43,314 bases of DNA from Anaerolineae bacterium (GCA_013821665.1 JACDGI010000003.1:1-43314); one strand, 5' to 3'; counted from the first letter of the stretch, positions 1 to 7,975 are shown. Numbers and translations are program-made. Notes: generated by a model from the sequence alone, not told the origin.

Positions 1-2
1 TG

Positions 3-776
3 CTCAACCAGACGCAAGTGCTGCGGTTGTATCGTGCCAATGACGATCCACGTCAGGGCAGCTTGCCCATCTGCGAGATTCAACTGCGGCAGGAAGTGGC
101 ACAGGCCGCCGAAGATGCGCCTCATCTGCAAAGCGGACAGCAGCGCGTCCAGATGCGCGTGGGCTTGGAGAAGGAAAGTCAAGCGCTCAAAGCCTCCGAG
201 AACGTCAGCACCGGACAACTCGCCAGCAGTTTAGCCGCTTATAACCAGATGGCGCTGACCACCGAAATGCAGGTTTATGTCATGCGGCTGGTTCCACCGC
301 AACTCAAGCTGGAAGCCTTATCGCGTGGTGAAGAAGCCTTCCTGTATACCTCGCTCAACCTACGTTACGCCCGTAACCTGTTGATGCTGCGGGACATTCA
401 CAACCGCTCACAGGTGTACGTCCTCTCCGCCAGCCGTCAGGACGACGAAAAACTAATCGGCTGTCGACCCGATAGCAATGCACACAATGTTGGTTTGGAT
501 GTCGATTTGTACGACTCGATTGTGGCACAGGGACACGATCCGCGCCTGTTCAACACCCTCTCGCCTTATTACGGACGCATCCTCTATAACGCCGCCGATG
601 AAAGCTGGCGCATCCGGCTGGAAGAACGAGCCCATGTGCCGCTGTTTATCAATAATGCCCGTGTCACCAGCAGCGCTCCGGTGCAGTTGACCAGCGGCGA
701 TGTCCTCAGCTTCGGGCCGAGCATCACCAGTTATTATGCGCGTCTGGAAGTCGAACTCAGCTCTAAAGCCGAATAA
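3..776 (+). CDS. FHA-domain protein, 5' end cut off by window edge
   Basis: The reading frame is open to the left edge, so the true start lies outside the window; the GTG at 18 is only an internal candidate. The last ~115 residues look like a forkhead-associated (FHA) phosphothreonine-binding fold: IGCRPDSNAHNVGL corresponds to the family's IGR...N.I.L strand, then LSPYYGRILYN, LFINNARV in the place of the usual NGT.VNG turn, and LTSGDVLSFG as the L..GD.I..G strand. The part before it is helical and without a recognised domain. FHA proteins commonly work with Ser/Thr kinases and appear in type VII secretion loci. The WXG100 genes 2-4 kb downstream fit that setting, but no direct link is visible. 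The FHA call is fairly firm; the role is unknown. Confidence 0.75.
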   Translation, partial: LNQTQVLRLYRANDDPRQGSLPICEIQLRQEVAQAAEDAPHLQSGQQRVQMRVGLEKESQALKASENVSTGQLASSLAAYNQMALTTEMQVYVMRLVPPQLKLEALSRGEEAFLYTSLNLRYARNLLMLRDIHNRSQVYVLSASRQDDEKLIGCRPDSNAHNVGLDVDLYDSIVAQGHDPRLFNTLSPYYGRILYNAADESWRIRLEERAHVPLFINNARVTSSAPVQLTSGDVLSFGPSITSYYARLEVELSSKAE

Positions 777-920
777 ATCTGATTGCCCTATTAACGTCCA
801 TTGGATAACGGTTTGAGCGTCTTTCGACCTTTGTGCGTTTGCGTTACACTTTGCTCTAATAAGATGAGCGTACAAAACTTTTTTTGATCTCAATAATCGT
901 TTTAAAAGGATTCCATCATC

Positions 921-1781
921 ATGGACAAAATACACTTAACACCCCAGCAATTGGCCTTTATGGATACCTTCGGCTACCTGAGCTTTCCGGGGCTGCTCAA
1001 GGACAAGATCGAGAGCATTCAGCAGGCATTCGAAGCCATCTGGACGGAACACGGCGGTGGGATGGATGGCAAACCACACGGCGGCAAGATGCGCTCGGTC
1101 ATCGTGCCCTTCATTGACCAGAGCGAATACCTTTCCGGTTTGCTCGATGACCCGCGTGTCAACGGTATCTTCAGCAGCTTGCTCGGCGAGGACTTCAATT
1201 ACATCGGCAGCGATGGCAATTTTTACGTGGGCGATACCAACTGGCATTCTGACCTGAATTGGGCAGGTGATGACATTGGCACGCCGCGCCTCAAATATTA
1301 CAAAATGGCCTTTTATCTTGACCCGCTGACCCGTTCCAGTGGGGCGCTGCGGGTGATCCCCGGCAGCCACCGTTTCGGTGAGGCTTATGCAGAAGGTCTG
1401 GAAAAGCAGATTCGTAAGTCACAGGATGTATGGGGCATTACCGGCGCGGAAGTTCCGGCCATCCCGCTCGAAACCAACCCCGGTGATGTCGTCGTTTTCA
1501 ACTTCGCCACCAAACACAGCGCTTGGAACGGCGGCAATCAGCGCCGCATGTTCACCATCAACGCCACCGCCCACTACCAACCGGAAGACATCGGTTATTT
1601 AAAGGGCATCATCAGCGGTGCCGCCCGCTTCTGGATTGATTCGGTTTACGGCGAGCGAATGCTGCGTAACGCTTCACCAGAGCGCATGATTCATCTCCAA
1701 CAATCGCTGGATAATCAGGGGCATCTGCCTGAAGAAGTCCGCAAAGCGAAGTTGACCATGACTGAGCCAGCACATGGGTAA
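921..1781 (+). CDS. Phytanoyl-CoA dioxygenase (PhyH) family oxygenase
   Basis: This is a 286-residue protein of the Fe(II)/2-oxoglutarate-dependent PhyH superfamily, which hydroxylates lipid-like or small organic substrates in the cytoplasm. The metal triad is visible: H109 and D111 in WHSDLNW and the distal H199 in ATKHSAWNGG, followed by the RR pair near residues 207-208 expected to bind 2-oxoglutarate. GALRVIPGSHRFG is a typical core strand of the family. The length is normal. The ATG is preceded by AAAGGA. It stands alone between the FHA gene and the hydrolase gene. The substrate cannot be read from the sequence; bacterial members are very diverse. Confidence 0.88.
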   Translation: MDKIHLTPQQLAFMDTFGYLSFPGLLKDKIESIQQAFEAIWTEHGGGMDGKPHGGKMRSVIVPFIDQSEYLSGLLDDPRVNGIFSSLLGEDFNYIGSDGNFYVGDTNWHSDLNWAGDDIGTPRLKYYKMAFYLDPLTRSSGALRVIPGSHRFGEAYAEGLEKQIRKSQDVWGITGAEVPAIPLETNPGDVVVFNFATKHSAWNGGNQRRMFTINATAHYQPEDIGYLKGIISGAARFWIDSVYGERMLRNASPERMIHLQQSLDNQGHLPEEVRKAKLTMTEPAHG

Positions 1782-1827
1782 TCCAACTCATGAATAGCAC
1801 CTTTTCGTAAGTTATTACCCTTCAAAT

Positions 1828-1872
1828 CGGCATCTTGGCATATCCCCCAAACTAGATATGCCAAGACTGCCG
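1828..1872. repeat. Long imperfect hairpin
   Basis: CGGCA-TCTTGGCATAT on the left pairs with ATATGCCAAGA-CTGCCG on the right, with one bulged base and a 12-base loop. It lies downstream of the PhyH gene. There is no T-run, so it could be a processing or REP-like element rather than an intrinsic terminator. Confidence 0.5.
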
Positions 1873-1914
1873 CTGCACCAACGGGCAAAAATTAGCGGTT
1901 TGTTCCTAAAACTC

Positions 1915-1940
1915 TTCTTCCTCTGTGTCTCTGTGGTTAA
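1915..1940 (-). repeat. CGCAGAGAC-type dispersed leader element, copy 1
   Basis: Read on the minus strand it is TTAACCACAGAGACACAGAGG followed by AA, a variant of the element seen at 14618, 17461 and 18787. It sits in the leader of the exported hydrolase gene. Confidence 0.6.
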
Positions 1941-1999
1941 ACCACTTTTGTATTCCCCATCTCCCAAATATCAGTGGAACTTCTCACGACAGCCGCGCC

Positions 2000-2005
2000 T
2001 ATAAT
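2000..2005 (+). promoter_or_regulatory. Candidate -10 box (TATAAT) for the exported hydrolase
   Basis: A perfect TATAAT lies 48 bases before the ATG at 2053. No good -35 hexamer is found at the normal distance, so only the -10 box is claimed. Confidence 0.35.
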
Positions 2006-2052
2006 CTCTACCCTAAGACTATCGATTGAATGATATGTCTTAGGGAGAAAAA

Positions 2053-2895
2053 ATGATAAATAAAACACTTTCACACTCGCACAAGTTAGGACGTTCGCTG
2101 CTGCGCTTGATCGCAGTGGCCTTCGTCATTATGTTGGTGGCTGTGCCGGTTCTGGCAAATGACAGTGCCAGCAGTGCCGCCCTCAGCAGCAAGAAACCGA
2201 CCATTGTGCTGGTACATGGCGCGTGGGCGGATGCCTCCGGTTGGGATCGCGTAATTGCCCTGCTGCACCTCACCGGATACAACACCGTTGCGCCGACCCT
2301 CGACCTCAATTCGATTGATGGCGATGTGGCAACAGTTCGCGCCACACTCGACAGCATCCCCGGCAAGAAGATCCTCGTCGCCCATTCTTACGGTGGTGTC
2401 GTCATCTCCAATGCCGCTTATGGTCGTTCGGATGTGTTAGGCTTGGTCTACAGCGCGGCTTTCCTGCCCGATGCAGGCGACTCGGTCGTCAGCCTCGGCA
2501 CCGGTTTCGTGCAGTCGGAAGCCTTCAACCATCTGATCTTCACCGGCGCACCCTTTGCCTCACCCGCTTATATTGATCCGGCTTATTTCCCGCAATATTT
2601 CGCACAGGATCTCAGCCCACGAGTAGCCGCCAAATTGAACGCCGCCCAACGTCCCATCAACGCGCCCATCCTGTTCACACCCTCCGGCCCGGTCGCTTGG
2701 CACACCCTGCCCTCTTGGTACGCCGTGTCAGGTTCCGACCTGATTATTGATCCGGCAGAACAACGTTGGATGGCCTCACGCGCTCATGCCACCACCATCA
2801 CTTTATACGGTGCCAGCCACATCGGCGGCATCGTTCAACATCCCATCGAATTCACCCTGCTCATCGAACTCGCCGCGCGTGTAACTGCCCGCTAG
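2053..2895 (+). CDS. Exported alpha/beta hydrolase
   Basis: Residues 1-35 form a signal peptide: basic start, hydrophobic LIAVAFVIMLVAVPVLA, with likely cleavage after VLA. The mature part is an alpha/beta hydrolase of the esterase kind: oxyanion segment VLVHGAWADASGW, nucleophile S112 in VAHSYGGVV, acid D233 in LIIDPAEQRW and base H256 in GASHIGG. Relatives include EstC-like esterases and proteins often labelled pimeloyl-ACP methyl esterase-like. It probably acts outside the membrane on esters. The start is supported by TTAGGGAGAAAAA just before the ATG, a leader style seen again at 9511 and 13163. It is monocistronic, with a terminator just after it. Confidence 0.88.
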   Translation: MINKTLSHSHKLGRSLLRLIAVAFVIMLVAVPVLANDSASSAALSSKKPTIVLVHGAWADASGWDRVIALLHLTGYNTVAPTLDLNSIDGDVATVRATLDSIPGKKILVAHSYGGVVISNAAYGRSDVLGLVYSAAFLPDAGDSVVSLGTGFVQSEAFNHLIFTGAPFASPAYIDPAYFPQYFAQDLSPRVAAKLNAAQRPINAPILFTPSGPVAWHTLPSWYAVSGSDLIIDPAEQRWMASRAHATTITLYGASHIGGIVQHPIEFTLLIELAARVTAR

Positions 2896-2923
2896 TCAGA
2901 CCTTCTACGTTGAATAACTAAGA

Positions 2924-2944
2924 GTGCGGCACGTCCGCACTTTT
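2924..2944 (+). terminator. Intrinsic terminator after the exported hydrolase
   Basis: A perfect 6-bp stem GTGCGG / CCGCAC with a 5-base loop is followed directly by TTTT. It lies 29 bases after the stop codon. Confidence 0.65.
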
Positions 2945-2961
2945 GGCGTTCAAAAGACGGT

Positions 2962-2967
2962 TATAAT
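2962..2967 (+). promoter_or_regulatory. Candidate -10 box (TATAAT) of the WXG100-Uma2 operon
   Basis: A perfect TATAAT 36 bases before the ATG at 3003. The -35 region would fall in the T-tract of the upstream terminator and matches poorly. Confidence 0.4.
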
Positions 2968-3002
2968 GGATAAACCGTGCAACATGTGGAAGGTATCGAC
3001 TG

Positions 3003-3296
3003 ATGCAAACCGGAGAACTCTACGCCCGCATTCAGCAGATGCGTGAGGCAGCCACCACCCTCAACCAGAGCGCCACCCGCATTCAGGACAGCATCGAAGC
3101 GGTCGATGGTGAACTGCGAGCATTAACAGCAGATCGCTTTATGTCGATTAGCGCCGAATCCTTCCGCGCGGAATATCAACGTGTGACACCCCGTTTAAAA
3201 GAGGCCTTCGAACTCATCGGCGGCTTCCGTGACAAACTCAACCAATCGGCTGATGACATTGAACTCGCTGCCCGTTCTGGCGGTGGCACAGTATAA
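3003..3296 (+). CDS. WXG100-like (ESAT-6 family) small protein, degenerate motif
   Basis: This is a 97-residue all-helical protein of the size and pattern of WXG100 proteins, which form helical-hairpin dimers exported by type VII secretion. The turn reads DRFMSISAESFRAEY. Aligning F54 with the conserved Phe places F46 where the Trp should be and S48 where the Gly should be, so the W-x-G itself is lost. The family call therefore rests on length, helix-turn-helix pattern, the Phe spacing and the true WXG100 gene at the end of the same operon. It is the first gene of a run in which the gaps to the next genes are 33, 9 and 18 bases. Confidence 0.65.
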   Translation: MQTGELYARIQQMREAATTLNQSATRIQDSIEAVDGELRALTADRFMSISAESFRAEYQRVTPRLKEAFELIGGFRDKLNQSADDIELAARSGGGTV

Positions 3297-3329
3297 TTGA
3301 GACATCTTTAGGCGCGGAGGACAATCGAC

Positions 3330-3845
3330 ATGCTTACCCGACAAAAAGAGATGACTGCCGAGGAATTTCTAGCTTACGAAGAAGCACACGAATTGCAGAA
3401 ATTCGATTTCATAGATGGGGAAATGGTCGAAGTGACACCGAAATTTGAACATGGCGTTATACAAGCTGAGTTTGCAATTGAGTTCGGAAACTGGCTTCGA
3501 CAGAATCCTCTTGGGAAAGTAGTAACCGAAGTGCTGCATGTGTTAGGCGGCGAGAAGATGATGCCGGACGTGTGCATCCACGTCAACGGCAAAGACAGCT
3601 ACTACACCACTGCTCCGCTAGTCGCTGTCGAAATTCGCTCCGACTCGCAATCCCGACCAGCACAGCGTAAGAAAGCACTGGCCTACATTGAAAACGGCAC
3701 GAAAATGGCAATTGCGGTCTTCCCCGGAGAAGGGTTAGAAGTCTATCGCCCTGACCGTGAACCGCTGGCATTGACCTATGGTGACATGCTTGACGGTGAT
3801 GATGTGTTGCCGGGGTTTCGCGTTAAGGTGGATGGACTGCTCTAG
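3330..3845 (+). CDS. Uma2 family endonuclease (PD-(D/E)XK-like), first of two
   Basis: This 171-residue protein belongs to the Uma2/DUF820 family of restriction-like nucleases. It has the family start (MTAEEFLAYEE...FIDGEMVEVTP), the PD motif at 79-80 (MMPDVCIHV), and the core strand VAVEIRS with E101, followed by KKALAYIENG and an end of DGDDVLPGFRVKVDGLL. The SPSD that usually follows the Glu is changed to SDSQ, so activity may be altered. A GCGGAGGAC ribosome-binding site precedes the ATG. These genes are abundant in Chloroflexota and cyanobacteria and their biological role is not established. It is co-transcribed with a second copy and flanked by WXG100 genes. Confidence 0.85.
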   Translation: MLTRQKEMTAEEFLAYEEAHELQKFDFIDGEMVEVTPKFEHGVIQAEFAIEFGNWLRQNPLGKVVTEVLHVLGGEKMMPDVCIHVNGKDSYYTTAPLVAVEIRSDSQSRPAQRKKALAYIENGTKMAIAVFPGEGLEVYRPDREPLALTYGDMLDGDDVLPGFRVKVDGLL

Positions 3846-3854
3846 GAGGTATGT

Positions 3855-4391
3855 ATGCTCAAACAAAAAGAAATGACCATCGAAGAATTTATCGTTTTCG
3901 CTACCTCACCGGAGAATGAAGACCGAAATCTGGAATTTATCGACGGAGAGGTTATCGAAATGTCACCGGGACGGACTACCTATTCAAAAGTTGCGATTGT
4001 ATTGGCTGCTGTTGTGTATATCTTTTGCGAAAAACACAATATTCCCTACAATGCCAGCGGAAGCGAAGGCGCATACCGCGTCGGGAATAACACAGTCGCG
4101 CCAGACTTTGCATACAGGTCCGCTGAGTTGATTAACGAATATCCTGACCCTGTACCGCCACAATGGGCAGTAGAAATCATATCGCCTACAGACAAAGCCA
4201 CTGACATTCGTAATAAACGAGAAATCTATCTCCATGCCGGTATCTTGTATTGGGAGGTTTATTATCCGGAACGCAGCATTGATGTATACGCGCCCGGTCA
4301 ACCTAAGAAAACCTATTCAATGGGTGATGTGCTAGATGGCGGCGACGTTCTCCCCAGCTTCACATTAGCTGTCGCCGATCTATTTGCATGA
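3855..4391 (+). CDS. Uma2 family endonuclease (PD-(D/E)XK-like), second of two
   Basis: This 178-residue Uma2/DUF820 protein shares the start and end motifs of the preceding gene (KQKEMTIEEF, FIDGEVIEMSPG, DGGDVLPSF) but has diverged strongly in between, so it is an old paralogue. Its catalytic core is more canonical: D84 in VAPDFAYRS, E107 in WAVEIISPTDK and a Lys-rich helix after it (NKREIYLHAGILYWEV). It starts only 9 bases after the previous stop, with an AGGAGGT ribosome-binding site spanning the gap, so translation is probably coupled. Its targets and any partner are unknown. Confidence 0.87.
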   Translation: MLKQKEMTIEEFIVFATSPENEDRNLEFIDGEVIEMSPGRTTYSKVAIVLAAVVYIFCEKHNIPYNASGSEGAYRVGNNTVAPDFAYRSAELINEYPDPVPPQWAVEIISPTDKATDIRNKREIYLHAGILYWEVYYPERSIDVYAPGQPKKTYSMGDVLDGGDVLPSFTLAVADLFA

Positions 4392-4409
4392 AGAGACGAA
4401 CTGAAAAAT

Positions 4410-4679
4410 ATGAGTGATTTAATCAAAGTCCCTTACACCGAACTCTTCCAACGCGCAGCACGTATCCGGCAGGAAGCCGAAACCATCCGCGCCGAAATCG
4501 ACACGCTGCAACAAACCGTGGAAAGTGTTCAGTGGATGGGCAAACGCGCCGAGCGCTTCTTTAGCCTGTGGAACGAAACCATCCCCGAAATGGAACGCTG
4601 GGTTGCCACGCTGCAAGGCTTCGCCGGTGAACTCGAAGATCAAGCCCGCCGGATGCAGTTGGCAGACGAATCCTTTTAA
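4410..4679 (+). CDS. WXG100 family (ESAT-6-like) protein
   Basis: This 89-residue protein has a clear WXG motif: W42-M43-G44 in VQWMGKRAERFFSLW, with F50 eight residues after the Trp as in the family. Two amphipathic helices flank the turn. Family knowledge: such proteins are small secreted or chaperone-like substrates of type VII secretion. It closes the operon, 18 bases after the second Uma2 gene. No classical YxxxD/E export signal is evident at the C-terminus (ending MQLADESF). A candidate motor protein (EccC-like) lies 29 kb away in this window. Confidence 0.85.
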   Translation: MSDLIKVPYTELFQRAARIRQEAETIRAEIDTLQQTVESVQWMGKRAERFFSLWNETIPEMERWVATLQGFAGELEDQARRMQLADESF

Positions 4680-4708
4680 AACACCGTTGTCGAAATCGTA
4701 AAAGAAGT

Positions 4709-5512
4709 TTAGGCCTCGTCGTATTCATCGGGAAGGCGTATGTTGGGGCCACCTACTTCGAGGCTGCGGCGGGCGGCGCGGCCTTTCGGTTCCTCCCATG
4801 ACTCTTGGCGACCAAGGGCAGTAAGGTCGAGATAGTTGTAGCCATTGTGGAACGCTTCGATGCCACGCCCGAAAGTAGAATAGGTGTGGAACACCTCGTC
4901 ACCGACGCGTAGGAAGGCACTGATTCCGGGCCAGTCGCCGCGCATACTTGGCGTGTAGGGCGTGCCAGTCGCGGCAAGCTCGGCCTCGTTGCGGAAAAAG
5001 ATTTGCACCGAAGCAACCCGCTCGTCAATGGTGGCGTGGAAGTCGTAGTTAAAATCGCTGCCCCAAGAGGAGTACCAAGGGAACGTCCAGCCCATACGCT
5101 CGCGGAATGCGGCGATTTTGTCGTATGGGGCACGCGTCACTGCGACCAGCGATGTGTTGCGGACGTGCAACTGCCTCAGATGCTGGGGGATTTCGTCAGC
5201 CGCGGAAGAGCAGCTAGCGCAGGCGTGATCGAGTGGGCGCTCTGTCCCATCAGCATCAATGTCAAACATCCACATGAAGTGGTGCATCACCAACTGCGCC
5301 CGACCCTCGAACATGTCGAGCAGACTTACTGTCCCATTCGGGCCTTCGAATCGGTATGGCTTGTCGATGCGGACCATCGGCAGCCGTCGCCGGTCAGCGT
5401 TCACACGGGCTTGCGCATGGGTGACTTCCTTCTCCTTGTCGAGCAGTTCCTTGCGAGCGGCCAGCCATTCCTCCCGCGACACTGCCTCTGGCAGATTCTC
5501 TATGGTTGTCAT
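4709..5512 (-). CDS. DUF899 family thioredoxin-like protein
   Basis: This 267-residue protein matches the DUF899 pattern: N-terminal SREEWLAARKELLDKEKEVTHAQARVNADRRRLP, then VSLLDMFEGRAQLVMHHFMW, a CxxC site (C98-A-S-C101) in HACASCSSAADEI, then TSLVAVTRAPYDKIAAFRERMGWTFPWYSSWGSDFNYDF. The fold is thioredoxin-like and related to AhpC/TSA proteins, but the biochemical role of DUF899 is not settled. A cytosolic location is likely, as there is no signal peptide. It is a single gene, convergent with the WXG100 operon and separated from it by 29 bases. The ATG follows an AGGAG-like site (GTTAGGAGAC read on the minus strand). Confidence 0.88.
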   Translation of the reverse strand: MTTIENLPEAVSREEWLAARKELLDKEKEVTHAQARVNADRRRLPMVRIDKPYRFEGPNGTVSLLDMFEGRAQLVMHHFMWMFDIDADGTERPLDHACASCSSAADEIPQHLRQLHVRNTSLVAVTRAPYDKIAAFRERMGWTFPWYSSWGSDFNYDFHATIDERVASVQIFFRNEAELAATGTPYTPSMRGDWPGISAFLRVGDEVFHTYSTFGRGIEAFHNGYNYLDLTALGRQESWEEPKGRAARRSLEVGGPNIRLPDEYDEA

Positions 5513-5567
5513 CTTCAGTCTCCTAACTACTCTTGGCTAGAGACAGCCCGTTAATCGGACAAGCCTT

Positions 5568-6242
5568 TTAGCCCTCGGTGGGATGATTTATCTCTGTCGG
5601 AAAAAGCACTTTAAGGTTCTTTTCACTCGCCTCGTAAGCCGTGTTCTGATAGCGAAAATGCAGCAGTTCCGAAATTGCAAACACGATAATCCCCACCGCG
5701 ACAGCCAGCGCCATCGTCACGTTTAAAAATGTGGTTGACACCAACCCTGCAAAAACTGCCGCGAGGATGCTGTTAATCACCCCCACCAAACCGTGTGTCG
5801 AAACAAATAACTGCCACCAACCCTGCTTTTGCACACCCATATTCGCCAGCACACCTTTCATATCGTCGTGGCTGGACAGGATAAAATATTTTTCGAGTTG
5901 TGGCGCGACTTCAACATAATAATGCCGGATGCGGTTGATGCCCCGCGAAGCCACCATATCTTCCGTGCCGGTCTGATACACACGGATAAAGGTCACCACA
6001 CCAAGAAAAATCAGCGACGGCAGTAAGATCAGCGCGAAAACGATAAACGCATTGCCCATTTCCGATATTTGCCCGATAAAGGCCAGCGCCACCAGACTGC
6101 TCGACACCGCACCAAGGTACAGCGTGGTTCGACCTGCCGACTCGTAAATTGTACCGGAACGGATCGCTTGCAGATTATTATGCTCGGTGGTCAAAATTTG
6201 AAGAATTTCTGAGTCACTCGCTTTTGCTGGCTGCTCGGTCAT
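5568..6242 (-). CDS. Four-helix membrane protein of unknown function
   Basis: This 224-residue protein has a soluble N-terminal helix (SDSEILQILTTEHNNLQAIRSG), two hydrophobic segments around residues 43-62 and 66-90, a soluble middle loop of about 60 residues, and two more segments around 150-172 and 175-197. Similar ILQxLxTEHxxLxxxR proteins occur in Actinobacteria and Chloroflexi without assigned function, as far as I recall. It lies 17 bases downstream of the DUF1579 gene on the same strand, so the two are probably co-transcribed. I do not recognise a catalytic motif. Confidence 0.75.
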   Translation of the reverse strand: MTEQPAKASDSEILQILTTEHNNLQAIRSGTIYESAGRTTLYLGAVSSSLVALAFIGQISEMGNAFIVFALILLPSLIFLGVVTFIRVYQTGTEDMVASRGINRIRHYYVEVAPQLEKYFILSSHDDMKGVLANMGVQKQGWWQLFVSTHGLVGVINSILAAVFAGLVSTTFLNVTMALAVAVGIIVFAISELLHFRYQNTAYEASEKNLKVLFPTEINHPTEG

Positions 6243-6259
6243 ATTTTTGGCCTACGACG

Positions 6260-6733
6260 TTATTTGAGCTTCGTTTCGGTCAACTCGCATAAAGGCAGCC
6301 AATTTGAATCAGGACTTAAGATGTCCCACTTGGCTTTCATTTTTCCATTGCTCTCAAACGCAATCGTCACGCGCTCACTATCGCCCGTGAATAACCAGAT
6401 GCCATCATTCAGACCGCCCGTATAAGTCCGTGCGTAACCCATATTGTCGTAGTTTTGCATGGTATAAGTGTGTTTGACCGGATCATAACCGATGGTTCCG
6501 ATGCCGAGGTGTGCGTTTTCGCCAAAGTGTCGGTTCCAGTAATAAACGAGGAAAAACCGTCCCGGCAGCCATTCGTAACTTTCTTCACCGACTACCGGCA
6601 TATTCGGTGCGACGGGTGCAGCTTCCTTATTCTGGCCTTCGACCTGCCAGCGGCCTACAAAAACATTCAACAGTTCATGTTCGGCGGTCAGGACAGGTGC
6701 GGGTTCGAGTGCTGTTATTTTGCGATCAGCCAT
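6260..6733 (-). CDS. DUF1579 family protein
   Basis: This 157-residue soluble protein has the DUF1579 layout: EHELLNVFVGRWQVEGQ near the start, then GEESYEWLPGRFFLVYYWNRHFG, IGTIGYDPVKHTYTMQNYDNMG and a closing FESNGKMKAKWDILSPD. The fold is a small lipocalin-like beta-barrel; the function in bacteria is not established. It is the first gene of a two-gene minus-strand unit with the membrane protein. Its ATG is preceded by a GAGGAGCAAC ribosome-binding site. Confidence 0.8.
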   Translation of the reverse strand: MADRKITALEPAPVLTAEHELLNVFVGRWQVEGQNKEAAPVAPNMPVVGEESYEWLPGRFFLVYYWNRHFGENAHLGIGTIGYDPVKHTYTMQNYDNMGYARTYTGGLNDGIWLFTGDSERVTIAFESNGKMKAKWDILSPDSNWLPLCELTETKLK

Positions 6734-6813
6734 AATTGTTGCTCCTCTAATTTGTTGTCGAGTCGCATATCACCGCATCGGTTGGTCATCTGGCGCTGGC
6801 ACAAACAAAAAAT

Positions 6814-6839
6814 AGCATATTGAGGGACAACAATATGCT
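6814..6839 (-). terminator. Hairpin with T-run on the minus strand
   Basis: A perfect 9-bp stem AGCATATTG / CAATATGCT with an 8-base loop. On the minus strand it is followed by ATTTTTTG, as in an intrinsic terminator. It stands 80 bases upstream of the DUF1579 start, so it may end stray minus-strand transcripts or act as an attenuator. Confidence 0.4.
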
Positions 6840-7303
6840 TTAGAAATAGGCAACGTATAAAATTCTCTTGGATTGATTATTAATTTTTTTGCGGAGGATT
6901 TGGATGGTTGCTTTCTCTAGGTCAGGATGACAGGCTGCGTTGCTATTGACCACAAACGGACACCACTAGCGCTCTTATCGTACTATTTGTTTTAAGGAAC
7001 CACTGCCGCTGATCTGTTTGATGCGTATCTGGCTCAAGAATACCTTTTTCTGCCCTGCTCTTCATCATGCATATCACCTGTTTATAATTACCCATATGGC
7101 TAGTTAGCCACTAGCTCTAAATACATGTTTGCTATTGTTTGTTTTTAAGCCGTGGCATTCCCTGCCTTACAGCGACAATCTGTCTTATAGCCTTTGTTGT
7201 CGATATGCCTGTGCGAAGCCACCCTATGAGGTCGTGGTGAAAAAAGGAATTGTTTTCACTTTTTTCTCCCTCAAATTCACCCTTTTTCTAACCAACTTCA
7301 AAC

Positions 7304-7333
7304 TTGACCTGAAAAGAACTTTTGTGCTATACT
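7304..7333 (+). promoter_or_regulatory. Sigma-70-type promoter for the SRPBCC gene
   Basis: TTGACC at 7304-7309 and TATACT at 7328-7333 are separated by 18 bases. They lie about 85 bases upstream of the ATG at 7419. Confidence 0.55.
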
Positions 7334-7371
7334 TATTCTGTATTTTTGTCTACTCTCTCCGCATTGATCTT

Positions 7372-7398
7372 GGCGCTCTTTGCGTCTTGGCGGTTTAA
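7372..7398 (-). repeat. CGCAGAGAC-type dispersed leader element, copy 2
   Basis: The minus-strand reading starts TTAAACCGCCAAGACGCAAA, a diverged member of the family at 14618. It lies between the promoter and the start of the SRPBCC gene. Confidence 0.55.
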
Positions 7399-7418
7399 TT
7401 GCATTGAATAGGAATGGT

Positions 7419-7868
7419 ATGCCAGCCATCTGCCTGCCCGATTTATCAGCCCGGCCTTTTAACCTCACCACCGAATACACGTTGGATGTACCGCCATCCG
7501 TCGTCTACAAAGCGTGGACAGAACAATTTGATCGCTGGTTCGCCGCACCCGGCACCGTCTGGATGGTCGCCGAAATCAACATGCCCTTTTTCTTTGAAAC
7601 CGTCCATGAAAAATCCCGCCATCCGCATTACGGGCGCTTCCTGCGCCTCGAACGCGATCAAATTGTCGAGATCACATGGGTCACAGGCGCTGGCGGAACC
7701 GAAGGTGCGGAAACCATCGTCACTGTTGAATTGCAGCCGCAGGGATCAGGCACGTATTTGCGCCTCACCCACGGCGGTTTCCCCAACGAAAAATCCCGTG
7801 ACCAACATGCTCAAGCATGGCCGATGGTGCTGGAACAGCAAAATAAACAGCTTACCCAACCGGAATAA
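7419..7868 (+). CDS. SRPBCC / AHSA1-like domain protein
   Basis: This 149-residue protein has the START-like SRPBCC pattern: LTTEYTLDVPPSVVYKAWTEQFDRWFAAPGTVWM at the start, GRFLRLERDQIVEITWVTG in the middle, and TIVTVELQPQGSGTYLRLTHGGFP before a C-terminal helix ending WPMVLEQQNKQL. Such proteins bind hydrophobic ligands or resemble the Hsp90 activator Aha1. An in-frame ATG-free extension exists to 7380, but the ATG at 7419 with TAGGA just upstream is preferred because the extension would cover the leader element. An AraC-type regulator follows 249 bases downstream on the same strand. Confidence 0.82.
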   Translation: MPAICLPDLSARPFNLTTEYTLDVPPSVVYKAWTEQFDRWFAAPGTVWMVAEINMPFFFETVHEKSRHPHYGRFLRLERDQIVEITWVTGAGGTEGAETIVTVELQPQGSGTYLRLTHGGFPNEKSRDQHAQAWPMVLEQQNKQLTQPE

Positions 7869-7975
7869 TCGTCTTATGGCACTAAATTCATCCAATTGGC
7901 ATTCTCAATGCCGCCGCCACTGCCGCCATAAAATGCACAACTGACAATGACGACACTTCCGACATATAACATTCC

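Larger units (their letters stand above)
6734..7418. other. Non-coding stretch of about 680 bases
   Basis: It separates divergent genes. It holds a hairpin at 6814-6839, a good promoter at 7304-7333 and a leader element at 7372-7398. Between about 6840 and 7300 I see only AT-rich sequence without a convincing gene. A plus-strand frame at 7129-7398 runs into the leader element and has no homology-like pattern. Confidence 0.5.

Noticed and set aside
453..935. Minus-strand frames of more than 100 codons opposite the FHA and PhyH genes
   Set aside because: They are shadows of well-supported genes on the plus strand.
7129..7398. An 89-residue frame in the AT-rich region before the SRPBCC gene
   Set aside because: It runs through the promoter and the dispersed leader element, has no ribosome-binding site and no protein-like pattern.
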